Positions 38,932-47,817 of a stretch of DNA of 49,263 bases are shown here, piece after piece. The position numbers were made by a program, and so were the translations under genes. This DNA is from Bdellovibrionales bacterium (GTDB taxonomy: Bacteria > Bdellovibrionota > Bacteriovoracia > Bacteriovoracales > Bacteriovoracaceae): assembly GCA_023250815.1 (NCBI GenBank), contig JAHEZZ010000002.1, positions 1 through 49,263 of the forward strand, read 5' to 3'. A model generated the notes under the pieces. That model made no database searches and had not been told where the DNA came from. It saw nothing but the letters and a program-made list of their open reading frames with translations. Each line of letters starts with the position of its first letter. Position 1 is the first letter of the stretch.

Positions 38932-38957
38932 TAATTAGTGGAATTGGTATTAATACC
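38925..38957 (-). repeat. dispersed repeat Z2 (inverted relative to Z1)
   Basis: reverse complement ggtattaataccaattccactaattaatgttgg. Confidence 0.7.
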
Positions 38958-38973
38958 TACCTTTTTACAAATC

Positions 38974-39019
38974 TCTCATTGACAGATAGTGCATCATGAT
39001 GCACTATCTGTCAATGAGA
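38974..39019. repeat. perfect 46-bp palindrome over toxin start
   Basis: TCTCATTGACAGATAGTGCATCA|TGATGCACTATCTGTCAATGAGA. Confidence 0.95.
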
Positions 39020-39232
39020 CTCAAGCGCACTCCTGAATATATCGAATGGTACGAGTCTCAAAGACCTAAGGAAAAGGCGCAAATTGCCAAGCGGTTAACC
39101 AACATCGAAGAGCACGGGCATTTTGGAACCTTTAAAGATTTGGGTGATTTTTTGTCAGAGCTCAAGTGGGTCAATGGTCGAAGAATTTATTATTCGATCA
39201 TGGAAGATGACAGTGGTGATTTAACTTTGTAA
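38996..39232 (+). pseudogene. RelE/HigB-like toxin, truncated by in-frame TAA
   Basis: MRLKRTPEYIEWYESQRPKEKAQIAKRLTNIEEHGHFG...ELKWVNGRRIYYSI; frame after stop continues ILGGNKNGQNSDIKKAKKILKKYIER. Confidence 0.7.
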
Positions 39233-39251
39233 ATTCTTGGAGGAAATAAAA

Positions 39252-39608
39252 ATGGGCAAAATTCAGACATCAAAAAAGCAAAAAAAATTCTCAAAAAATA
39301 CATCGAAAGATAAAGAGACTGTGAAGCCACACTTAAAAGCTGGTAGTCAAGCCTATGATTACTCTGCTGCTTCGGAGTTGACCAATCGCAAATTTATTTC
39401 CGACGCCATTGCAGATGCATTGCTTGATGGCGACGCAGATGCAGTTCGTGAAATCCTTCTTGCTCACCTTGAACAAGTCCACAAAGACCATTTCTATAAG
39501 GATGCAGGTATTTCTAGACGGGCCTTATTTAAGTTAATGGAGCCGAATGCTAATCCAACGTTGGAGAGTTTAGCGAAGGTTTGCAAGGCCCTTGCTGAAG
39601 CAGCTTGA
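39252..39608 (+). CDS. HigA-like antitoxin (XRE/DNA-binding)
   Basis: GISRRALFKLMEPNANPTLESLAKVCKAL HTH; ATG at 39252 with GGAGGA SD. Confidence 0.75.
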   Translation: MGKIQTSKKQKKFSKNTSKDKETVKPHLKAGSQAYDYSAASELTNRKFISDAIADALLDGDADAVREILLAHLEQVHKDHFYKDAGISRRALFKLMEPNANPTLESLAKVCKALAEAA

Positions 39609-39638
39609 GTGTTTATGCCTAAGAAGGTGTATATTGCT

Positions 39639-40052
39639 ATGAAATTTTATTTTAATATTATTTTCTTTTTTCTTACCATCACTAATATTTCTTTTGCCGT
39701 CGAAACTAAAATCGATTGGGAACTTTTATCAAAATATGACCTAAAAATGAAAACTGTACCAAAAGAAGTATCCACCGTGATGGGAAAAGATGTCACTCTC
39801 AAAGGTTTCATCGTTCCGCTTGATTATCAAAGTCTCAATCTCAAAGAATTTTTGCTAATGCCTTATATTCCCAGTTGTTCCCACGTTCCTCCTCCTGCTG
39901 ACAATCAAATTGTTTTAGTGACTCTGGAAAAATCTAAAACTTATAAACTATCCTGGTACCCTGTGGAAGTAAAAGGCACACTCAATTTATCAAAGAATAA
40001 AACCCTTTCTGGCTATAGTATTATAGCTAAACAAATTAAAGAATTAAAATAA
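39639..40052 (+). CDS. DUF3299 secreted protein, zrg-like zinc cluster
   Basis: Signal peptide MKFYFNIIFFFLTITNISFA; VTLKGFIVPLD...MPYIPSCSHVPPPADNQIV. Confidence 0.8.
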   Translation: MKFYFNIIFFFLTITNISFAVETKIDWELLSKYDLKMKTVPKEVSTVMGKDVTLKGFIVPLDYQSLNLKEFLLMPYIPSCSHVPPPADNQIVLVTLEKSKTYKLSWYPVEVKGTLNLSKNKTLSGYSIIAKQIKELK

Positions 40053-40061
40053 GGGCGCCTC

Positions 40062-40577
40062 ATGAAAACACTCATTTTTTTGTCAACTTTTTTTTCTTTT
40101 CTTCTTTTTGCCCATGAAAAAGATCATCAACATAAAAATTTAAATGCCCACTCACATGATAATTTAAAACTGAATGTGACTGCTGAAAAAAAAGCTGTGC
40201 AATTTGGAATTGACGGAGCAGCAATGGGAATTTTAGGATTTGAGCACCAACCCAAATCAAGCAAAGAAAAAAAGAAATGGGATGATTTTTTAAAACAATG
40301 GAAAACCAAAGGCGCTGAAATTTTTTCTATTGCCGCTGATTTTAAATGCCAGCAAAAAGACTCCGATGCCAAATTGATTACGGAAGGAAGTGAAAACCAT
40401 GCCGATCTTGAGGCCTCAATCCTTTTTGAATGCCAAAAGGAAATCAAAAATACCAAAGTGGAAATTCGCCTCATTAAAAACTTTAATAAGATCAAAAAAT
40501 TAATTATTGAAGTGCTTGGCCCAAATGGGGCGACCTATATTAAATCAAGTGAAAGTATTGAAACTTTAACATTGTAG
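40062..40577 (+). CDS. DUF2796 (ZrgA-like) periplasmic protein
   Basis: His-rich HEKDHQHKNLNAHSH; adjacent DUF3299/ABC/FtsX. Confidence 0.75.
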   Translation: MKTLIFLSTFFSFLLFAHEKDHQHKNLNAHSHDNLKLNVTAEKKAVQFGIDGAAMGILGFEHQPKSSKEKKKWDDFLKQWKTKGAEIFSIAADFKCQQKDSDAKLITEGSENHADLEASILFECQKEIKNTKVEIRLIKNFNKIKKLIIEVLGPNGATYIKSSESIETLTL

Positions 40578-40583
40578 AAAAAA

Positions 40584-41270
40584 ATGAATCATCCTTTTTT
40601 ATCTCTCGAAGATCTCAATTTTTCTTACCAAAAAGAAAGGCCACTTCTGCATATTAATCAATTTCAAATTGAACAGGCCGAGCGCCTTTTTTTACACGGG
40701 CCAAGTGGCTCAGGAAAAAGTACCCTGCTGGCGCTACTCACGGGAATCCAAGTTCCAAGCTCTGGGAAAATTATGATTAACAACACTGACCTCACCCCCC
40801 TCTCTCAAACAAAAAGAGATCAGTTTCGCGGAGAAAATATTGGTTATATTTTTCAAAGTTTTAATCTCATTCCCTATCTCACAGTTTTAGAAAATATTTT
40901 GCTTCCAATGCAAATTAATCCCAAAAGAAACCGAGAAAAAAATAATTCGATAACCGAAAGCGCCAATGAATTGGCCCACAAACTGGGAATCACAAGATAT
41001 TTAAATACCACAACCCATAATTTAAGTATTGGCGAACAACAAAGAGTGGCCGCTTGTCGAGCACTCATCGGCCATCCTCCTTTTATTATTTGCGACGAGC
41101 CTACTTCTTCGCTTGATGTCGATAATGCCCATCAATTTTTAGACACTCTTTTATCTGAATCAAAAAAATATCTTTCCACCGTACTTTTTGTCTCTCACGA
41201 TAATCGCCTGGCCCATCATTTTGATCGCAAGGTTTCTCTAAGTGAAATAAACAAAGGGAAAGTTCCATGA
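40584..41270 (+). CDS. ABC transporter ATP-binding protein (LolD/MacB type)
   Basis: GPSGSGKSTLLALLTG, LSIGEQQRVAACRAL, ICDEPTSSLD. Confidence 0.92.
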   Translation: MNHPFLSLEDLNFSYQKERPLLHINQFQIEQAERLFLHGPSGSGKSTLLALLTGIQVPSSGKIMINNTDLTPLSQTKRDQFRGENIGYIFQSFNLIPYLTVLENILLPMQINPKRNREKNNSITESANELAHKLGITRYLNTTTHNLSIGEQQRVAACRALIGHPPFIICDEPTSSLDVDNAHQFLDTLLSESKKYLSTVLFVSHDNRLAHHFDRKVSLSEINKGKVP

Positions 41271-42532
41271 CCTTACTTAAACTTTCATTTAAATCTCTCT
41301 CTGGGCGAAAAGTCGTTAGCACTCTTTGTATTCTTTCTATCGCTCTCAGTGTTGCGCTCTTTTTAGGGATTGAGCGCATTCGAACTGGCGCCAAAGAAGG
41401 ATTTATGAACACTATTTCACAAACTGATCTTATCGTTGGGGCGAAAGGTGGGAGTCTACAACTTCTTCTCTACACTGTTTTTCAATTGGGCCAGGCGATC
41501 TCCAATATTCGCTATTCATCCTACAAGGAAATTGCAGGGATGGATTCAGTAGAGTGGAGCATTCCCATTTCCCTGGGCGATTCCTATCGAGGATTTCGAG
41601 TCGTAGGGACTACCGATGATCTTTTTAAAAACTATCGCTTTAGAGGCGATCAACAAATTCATTTTCTAAAAGGCGAAACTTTTAAAAATGTTTTTGAAGT
41701 AGTGATCGGCAGCGATCTTTTTTATAAATTAAAACTCAATATCGGCGATGAAATTTTTCTCTCTCACGGTCTAAGTGAAGAAGGTGGAGAAACAATCGCT
41801 GAACATAAAGAGAGGGCCTTTAAAGTTGTTGGCATAATGGCGCCAACCCAAACCCCCTTAGACCGAGGAGTTTATATTGCCCTTCAAGGCCTTGAAGCGA
41901 TTCATTTTGGCCTAGAAACTGGCAGCAAAAATAAGGCAACAAAAATTAATTACGATATCCCCATGCAAAAAATTAAAATCACTCAAATCACTTCCATGCT
42001 AATCAAGGCAAAATCTCGCTTTATGACCCTCAGGCTTCAGCGCCAAATCAACGATTATCTCGGCGAACCACTGATGGGCGTAATTCCTGGACTGGCACTT
42101 TCTGAATTATGGCAAATTCTCTCATACGTTGAAGAATCATTGCTACTTATCGGCGCTTCTGTTTTGGTCGTGGGAATTTTTGGTATCACTATCTCACTTT
42201 ATTCATCGCTCAATGAACGACGAAGAGAAATTTCCATTTTAAGATCTTTAGGTATTTCTCTGGGTAAAATCATTTTTCTATTTGTCTTTGAATCTCTTTT
42301 AATGGTTGTCCTTGGAGTCATTTTAGGCATGGGACTTTTAACCAGCGCCCTTCATTTTTTAGCGCCAATGATACAAAGACATTTTTCTATTTACCTCGAA
42401 TCAAACACTCCAACAGAAATGGAATATTATTATTTAATTGGAGTTTTAGGTGCGGGAGTTTTATCTGGACTAATTCCCGCTATTCGCGCCTATTTCAATT
42501 CACTTCAAGACGGTTTGGCGATTAAAAATTAA
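41267..42532 (+). CDS. FtsX-like ABC transporter permease
   Basis: QTDLIVGAKGGSLQLLLYTVF, LNERRREISILRSLG. Confidence 0.9.
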   Translation: MTLLKLSFKSLSGRKVVSTLCILSIALSVALFLGIERIRTGAKEGFMNTISQTDLIVGAKGGSLQLLLYTVFQLGQAISNIRYSSYKEIAGMDSVEWSIPISLGDSYRGFRVVGTTDDLFKNYRFRGDQQIHFLKGETFKNVFEVVIGSDLFYKLKLNIGDEIFLSHGLSEEGGETIAEHKERAFKVVGIMAPTQTPLDRGVYIALQGLEAIHFGLETGSKNKATKINYDIPMQKIKITQITSMLIKAKSRFMTLRLQRQINDYLGEPLMGVIPGLALSELWQILSYVEESLLLIGASVLVVGIFGITISLYSSLNERRREISILRSLGISLGKIIFLFVFESLLMVVLGVILGMGLLTSALHFLAPMIQRHFSIYLESNTPTEMEYYYLIGVLGAGVLSGLIPAIRAYFNSLQDGLAIKN

Positions 42533-42559
42533 CGGGCGCAAAAAAAACCTCTGCGCCCG
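42533..42559. terminator. convergent (bidirectional) terminator hairpin
   Basis: CGGGCGCA aaaaaaacctc TGCGCCCG. Confidence 0.75.
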
Positions 42560-42572
42560 AAAATAATGTGAA

Positions 42573-44063
42573 TTAGTTTCTAATTAAAACTCTATGATGT
42601 TCAGATTCAGAGCTGTAATTTCTGCCAGCAGCGTGGGCACTTATTTTATAAAATATTTCGTAGTCTCCATTAGCTATGGCATTGGTTCTAAAACCTAATT
42701 TCATTTTAGGAAGAACCACTTCAAAAGATCGACGAAGGGCCACTTGGCCATCTAGTTTTAACACCAAAAACTCCAAACTTTGAGCGGGAACTGGGGCGGC
42801 CGTTGTCGTGACATTGAGTTCAATGCGATCTTTTAGGGGCCGATTTAAATCAACTCCACCAACTGGAGTAAAACTGATTGAAAGCGCAGGTTCGCTATTA
42901 AGGACAGCAAAGGGACGAACTAACGATTTAACAGATCCATCTTTATTTTCCGCCCACATTTCATATTGCCCATCACCTAAATTTTGAGTGTCTAGAGTCG
43001 TCACACATTCACCACCTTTACTTTGACAACTAAGAACACTGGCATCACGTGCAGCTAATTTTTTAAATTTAAACTGTAATCCAGAATCATTTTGAGTTAA
43101 AGCTTTGAGATCCACCGCTCCTGATAAATACTCACCTTCCTTTGGTGAAACGATGGCGATATGAGATGTTGCTGCCAGATCAAAACCAATTGTAGAATTA
43201 CCTACACCTGATTTATCATCCCAACTAATTCTAGCAAAACCATTTTCACCCCAATCACTACCCCAACTATTTCTAATAATCCAATATCTACCAGCATCGT
43301 TATAACCAACTAAACTAATAGCGTGGCCACCCAATCTTTGAGTGCTAGTTGAGCGATAAATTCCAGAACTGTATGAAACAAAATCAGAATAAACAGTCAT
43401 GGTTGTCATCAGAGGCCCTTTCTTTAAAGCATCTTTTACTGCTTGAATATTCCGTCCAAAACCAGAAGGGTTATAAGATCTCTTCACTGCATGTGTTCTA
43501 CTTGTTTGATCATTACAAAACTGATGGCAAGCAACATCTTCTCCAGTTGAACCAGAAAGGTAAGGAGCACATGAGGCCTCCACTGCCCCCTTTTGTGTAA
43601 GATAAGAACTGGCGATCGAAGGAATCCAACCCCGTTCACAAGTACCACCACCACAAGCAAAAAGTGCTTGCGGAGAATAAAATGGTTTAAGCCAAGGAGC
43701 TTTGCTGGTAATCGATGTTTGCGCCTCAAGGGTTGCAATTGCAGCGAAGGCCACACAGCTTCCACAATTCCCTTGATTCATCACATCCCCTAGCCAATTA
43801 ATACCATCTACGTTTCGCCAATCAATTTCCTCATAAGTTAACTGGCCTTTATAGGCCTTGCTATAATCTAAACTTTTTCCCGGTAACTCCTGTGAGCCCA
43901 TCATTTTTTTAATTTCAACTTCTGAGAGTTTGCTAACCCAATTTTCTTTCGCTCTCCAAAGAGCTTTTTCATTTGCCAATTTTAAATTGAGTTCATTAAC
44001 TGTAACTGCTGCTTGGACATAGGTGCCAAAGCACATCGCCATTGTGACAATAAATTTATTCAT
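42573..44063 (-). CDS. secreted papain-family (C1) cysteine peptidase
   Basis: Signal peptide; VMNQGNCGSCVAFAAIATLEA, GGHAISLVGYND, WIIRNSWGSDWGENGFARI. Confidence 0.92.
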   Translation of the reverse strand: MNKFIVTMAMCFGTYVQAAVTVNELNLKLANEKALWRAKENWVSKLSEVEIKKMMGSQELPGKSLDYSKAYKGQLTYEEIDWRNVDGINWLGDVMNQGNCGSCVAFAAIATLEAQTSITSKAPWLKPFYSPQALFACGGGTCERGWIPSIASSYLTQKGAVEASCAPYLSGSTGEDVACHQFCNDQTSRTHAVKRSYNPSGFGRNIQAVKDALKKGPLMTTMTVYSDFVSYSSGIYRSTSTQRLGGHAISLVGYNDAGRYWIIRNSWGSDWGENGFARISWDDKSGVGNSTIGFDLAATSHIAIVSPKEGEYLSGAVDLKALTQNDSGLQFKFKKLAARDASVLSCQSKGGECVTTLDTQNLGDGQYEMWAENKDGSVKSLVRPFAVLNSEPALSISFTPVGGVDLNRPLKDRIELNVTTTAAPVPAQSLEFLVLKLDGQVALRRSFEVVLPKMKLGFRTNAIANGDYEIFYKISAHAAGRNYSSESEHHRVLIRN

Positions 44064-44231
44064 TTTCCCTCCATGAAAAATAAATGAGATTCTCTCAGTT
44101 TATGTGAAATATTTTTTTACGGTGAAAATGACAGAATATGTTTGTCAAAAGTTAAAAAGACAAACAGCAAAGAACCTGCGAACAAAAAGATGATAATTTG
44201 CAAGCTTCCCTTTTTTTGCTAACGTTCTGGC

Positions 44232-45296
44232 ATGAAAATTTCGATTGATGACAAAATTAAAAAATTAATTTCTGCCTTTCAATTACCTCCTGTTTTAGGA
44301 TTTGGAACAGTGATGGCCCCTATCATGATCAGCGTCGATTATGAAAAAGGAAATTGGAATAAAGCAGAGGTCATACCTTATGGCCCACTTTCTTTATATC
44401 CCACTTGTAAAGCACTTCATTATGCTCAAGAAATTTTTGAAGGGCTTAAGGCCTATAAAGTAAACGGAGAAGGGCCCTATATTTTTCGCCCAGAAGAAAA
44501 TGCCAAACGCTTTAATATTTCTGCCACTCGCATGGCCATGCCCTCCATGAATGAAAATCAATTTATCGATTTATGCGAGCAGTTTGCCCTACTATGCGCT
44601 CCCCTTATTCCCTTAAATTCTGGAGAATCCCTCTATATCAGACCTTTCATGTTTGCCACTGAAGAATCTTTGGGAATTAAACCCAGTGAAAAATATAAAT
44701 TTCTTATTATCGGTTCGCCTTCTGGGGCCTATGTTACTGGTGATTCCATGAGCTGCCTGATCGAAAGAGAATACGTTAGAGCAAGCCCCGGCGGAACGGG
44801 ATTCGCAAAAACTGGCGGTAATTATGCTCGCTCAATTTTATCTTCGATTAAGGCAAAAGATTTGGGATTAAATCAAAGTCTTTGGCTAGATTCTAAAAAC
44901 CGGCGATTCATTGAGGAACTCTCCGGTATGAATTTTTTTGCAATGATAAAAGGAGTCATTCACACTCCTTCCCTTAGCGATACTATTTTAAAAGGAATCA
45001 CCAGAGATTGTACTTTGGAAATTGCCAAGAAAGAAGGGATCAAAATCCATGAAGGGCCAATTGATATTGAACAACTTATTAAGGATATAAAGACGGGTGA
45101 TTGCAGCGAACTCTTTGCCTGTGGAACTGCGGCAATTATCACACCAATTGCCAAGCTCTGTGAGGAAAATGCGATAAGCTATACTCCCAAATACCCAGAT
45201 GCCCCGACAGGACTCAAACTTCGAAAAATATTATTAGATATCCAAGAAGGAAAAACAAATGATCCTTTTAGGTGGCGAAAAAAACTAATTTCATAA
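44232..45296 (+). CDS. ilvE: branched-chain amino acid aminotransferase
   Basis: EIFEGLKAYK, GGTGFAKTGGNYARSI, EELSGMNFF, GTAAIITPI. Confidence 0.92.
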   Translation: MKISIDDKIKKLISAFQLPPVLGFGTVMAPIMISVDYEKGNWNKAEVIPYGPLSLYPTCKALHYAQEIFEGLKAYKVNGEGPYIFRPEENAKRFNISATRMAMPSMNENQFIDLCEQFALLCAPLIPLNSGESLYIRPFMFATEESLGIKPSEKYKFLIIGSPSGAYVTGDSMSCLIEREYVRASPGGTGFAKTGGNYARSILSSIKAKDLGLNQSLWLDSKNRRFIEELSGMNFFAMIKGVIHTPSLSDTILKGITRDCTLEIAKKEGIKIHEGPIDIEQLIKDIKTGDCSELFACGTAAIITPIAKLCEENAISYTPKYPDAPTGLKLRKILLDIQEGKTNDPFRWRKKLIS

Positions 45297-46178
45297 AGGG
45301 CATAAAATTTTTCGGGCGACAACAATGCCGGCCCAATCACTTTCTTCTGGAGCTACATTGCCCTCGATTTTATCCTCTCCACAAATCATTTCAATTTTAA
45401 ATCCCGCCTCAGATAAAAAAATCTCTATCTCATCTTTATAAAAAAAACGCATGGGGTGTTTTTCTAAAAAAGTCTCAATCATTTTTCCTTGATGATCAAA
45501 AACTTTAACATCAATCATAATATCGGCCTGATTCTCACGTCCCTTTGATAGGGGTGTAACCTCTCTGACAATTTTTCCTGCGGAAATAAGAAATTCTTTT
45601 TTCCTGCTCTCAAGTCCCAAGTGTTTAACACCTGTCTTGTTCCAATAATCAAATATAAACAGGCCATCTTTTTTCAAATACCTGGCGGCATTTTTCAAGT
45701 AATTTTGAACATCATTGTCATTGGTCATATAAGAAAAAACATGAAAAAGTGAAATGCAGGTATCAAAAGAGGTCGATATATTTAATTCCAGAGAATCTTT
45801 TGCCAAGTTAAGGATATGAAATGAGACCTCTCGATTTTTATCTTTTATACTCATCACGTTTGAGTTTTCCGTTACGGAAAACTCAGTATTACGAGTGGTA
45901 TACCCGCAGCGGTTTGCTTGAAAAGCAAAGTGTGAAGGGTATAGTTTCATGGCAAACTGTTCGATCATTTCCCCTGATAGATCCACTCCGGTGTAATTTT
46001 CATAAAAGGGACAAAGATGTAAAGCATGCCCCCCGGTTCCACAACCTAACTCAAGCAAGTTTCCCAAGTGAAATTTGCCATTCATTTTTTCAAAAATTTT
46101 CTTGAGATTTAAAATTTCTTTTTGATAATCTTTATCGGAGTAAATGGCATCGTAGTATTCGGCATAATGCTTAAACAC
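45291..46178 (-). CDS. SAM-dependent methyltransferase carrying in-frame repeat insertion
   Basis: NLLELGCGTGGHALHL, YTGVDLSGEMIEQF, then repeat-derived KLYPSHFAFQANRCGYTTRNTEFSVTENSNVMSI. Confidence 0.88.
   Translation of the reverse strand: MFKHYAEYYDAIYSDKDYQKEILNLKKIFEKMNGKFHLGNLLELGCGTGGHALHLCPFYENYTGVDLSGEMIEQFAMKLYPSHFAFQANRCGYTTRNTEFSVTENSNVMSIKDKNREVSFHILNLAKDSLELNISTSFDTCISLFHVFSYMTNDNDVQNYLKNAARYLKKDGLFIFDYWNKTGVKHLGLESRKKEFLISAGKIVREVTPLSKGRENQADIMIDVKVFDHQGKMIETFLEKHPMRFFYKDEIEIFLSEAGFKIEMICGEDKIEGNVAPEESDWAGIVVARKILCPL
45846..45887 (-). repeat. palindromic repeat P1, copy A (in frame)
   Basis: Contains perfect palindrome TGAGTTTTCCGTtACGGAAAACTCA at 45861-45885; encodes TEFSVTENSNVMSI. 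Confidence 0.85.
45897..45947. repeat. palindromic repeat P2, copy 2, adjacent to P1-A
   Basis: TATACCC...TTTGCTTgaaAAGCAAA...GGGTATA; shares gaagggtatagttt with the 4911 copy. Confidence 0.65.
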
Positions 46179-47325
46179 ACTCTCTCGCTATTTTCTCGAG
46201 TATCCTTGCGACATATTCTTGATCTTCCAAAGTTGTCGCTACACCACTTGGAATATAAAGCCCCCGACGAGAAATACGTTCAGTTACTGGGAGCCTCTGA
46301 GTTTTAAAAAAAGCTTCATTTTGATAAAGCGGTTGCTCGTGAAGGCCAAAGAAAAAAGGCCTATTGCCAACGCCATCTTTTAAAAGTCGCTCTTCAATTT
46401 CCGGTAGATCAGGCCAGGAAGGGCCAAAGACAATTCCAAAAACCCAATAATTATTTTTACAAAAAGAAGTTTCGGTCAAGGGAAGAGTGACATCAGGAAG
46501 GCCAGCAAGAAGCATTTGATAATTATTGCCCATCATTTTCTTACGGGCCACGGTTTCATCTAAACGCATCAGTTGGGCAAGCCCAATCCCCGCCAATATA
46601 TTTGAGAGACGAGCATTGGTACCCTCTTCAAAATGCACAAATCTTCGCTCCGGAATAAAACCGAGATTTCTTAAACTGGCCAAACGATCGAATATTTTCT
46701 GATCGTCACATAAAACCATTCCACCTTCACCGGTGGTAATATTCTTGTTGGGATAAAAACTAAAAATACTGACATCGCCAAATGAACCACAGGGCCTGCC
46801 TTTGTAACTTTGCCCATGGGCCTCGGCGGCGTCTTCAATAATTTTAAGATTATATTTTTTGGCAATGGCAAGAACTTCATCCATGGGAACAGTGAGTCCA
46901 TAAGTATGAACCACCATAATGGCGACGGTTTTTTTGGTAATTAATTTTTCAATTTGAGAAACATCCATATTCCAAGTTTTGTCATCGACATCGGTAAAAC
47001 GGGGGATAGCACCGAGCTTAACCACAGCTTGCGCACAGGAGATAATGCTGAAGCTAGGCATAATCACTTCATCACCAGGGCCAATCCCCAGCGCTTTTAC
47101 TGCTAAATCAAGAGCAACTGTTCCATTCGTCACCGCCACACCGTAAGTTCGCCCTACTAATTTGGCCAAAGCATTTTCAAATTTTTTGACAAACGGCCCC
47201 TCTGAAGAAATCCAACCTGTATCTAGGGCCTCATTGACATATTTTTTTTCTAATTCTCCGATAGCAAATTTATTAATCGGGACATTTTTAAAAGCGGGGA
47301 TTTCTTTTTCAATCTGATTTTCCAT
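46171..47325 (-). CDS. DegT/DnrJ/EryC1/StrS aminotransferase
   Basis: VTNGTVALDLAVKALGIGPGDEVIMPSFS, IIEDAAEAHGQSYKGRPCGSFGDVSIFSFYPNKNITTGEGG. Confidence 0.93.
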   Translation of the reverse strand: MENQIEKEIPAFKNVPINKFAIGELEKKYVNEALDTGWISSEGPFVKKFENALAKLVGRTYGVAVTNGTVALDLAVKALGIGPGDEVIMPSFSIISCAQAVVKLGAIPRFTDVDDKTWNMDVSQIEKLITKKTVAIMVVHTYGLTVPMDEVLAIAKKYNLKIIEDAAEAHGQSYKGRPCGSFGDVSIFSFYPNKNITTGEGGMVLCDDQKIFDRLASLRNLGFIPERRFVHFEEGTNARLSNILAGIGLAQLMRLDETVARKKMMGNNYQMLLAGLPDVTLPLTETSFCKNNYWVFGIVFGPSWPDLPEIEERLLKDGVGNRPFFFGLHEQPLYQNEAFFKTQRLPVTERISRRGLYIPSGVATTLEDQEYVARILEKIARECV

Positions 47326-47336
47326 AAATATCCTAT

Positions 47337-47780
47337 TTAAATCTGAGGCAGATCAACTGCGCTCGATCTTCTAATTGATTTAGATTTAAAACGAGTTTTA
47401 TCTAACTCTCCAGCGTAGGGGCCTTGTTTTACTTCCACGATATCAACATCGCTAAGGGCCTCAAACCCGTGCCCACCACTGGCCAATAAAATAACATCTC
47501 CCGTATTTAAAATACGGTTAAAAAGAAAGTCTTGTTGATCGTCGTAAAAATCCACTCGAAGTATTCCTTTTCTAATAAAAAGAACTTCTTGAGTGAGCTG
47601 AACTTCTCTCTTCACCACATTGTGAATATGAGGTTCAATTATTTTACCTTGAGGGTGGCAAAGCAAACCTAATTGTTGTGAAAATTCCGGAGGAGTAAAA
47701 AAGAAAACACCATCACCGCCATCTGCGCTTCGAAGAATTATTGCAAACAACTTATTTTCGTGGCAAACTTTTTCGATCAA
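47337..47780 (-). CDS. cupin-domain protein (sugar metabolism)
   Basis: HIHNVVKREVQLTQEVLFIRKGILRVDFYD, LNTGDVILLASGGHGFE. Confidence 0.7.
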   Translation of the reverse strand: MIEKVCHENKLFAIILRSADGGDGVFFFTPPEFSQQLGLLCHPQGKIIEPHIHNVVKREVQLTQEVLFIRKGILRVDFYDDQQDFLFNRILNTGDVILLASGGHGFEALSDVDIVEVKQGPYAGELDKTRFKSKSIRRSSAVDLPQI

Positions 47781-47817
47781 AAAATTAACCTTGATTGGAA
47801 TTTATATTCTAAATAAA

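Noticed and set aside
33808-38957. Composite transposon bounded by Z1 and Z2
   Set aside because: No transposase inside, and a related third copy lies far outside; dispersed repeats fit better.
38920-38960. Integron attC site between GNAT and TA genes
   Set aside because: A GTTGGAT sequence fits GTTRRRY on the minus strand, but no matching RYYYAAC partner or integrase was found.
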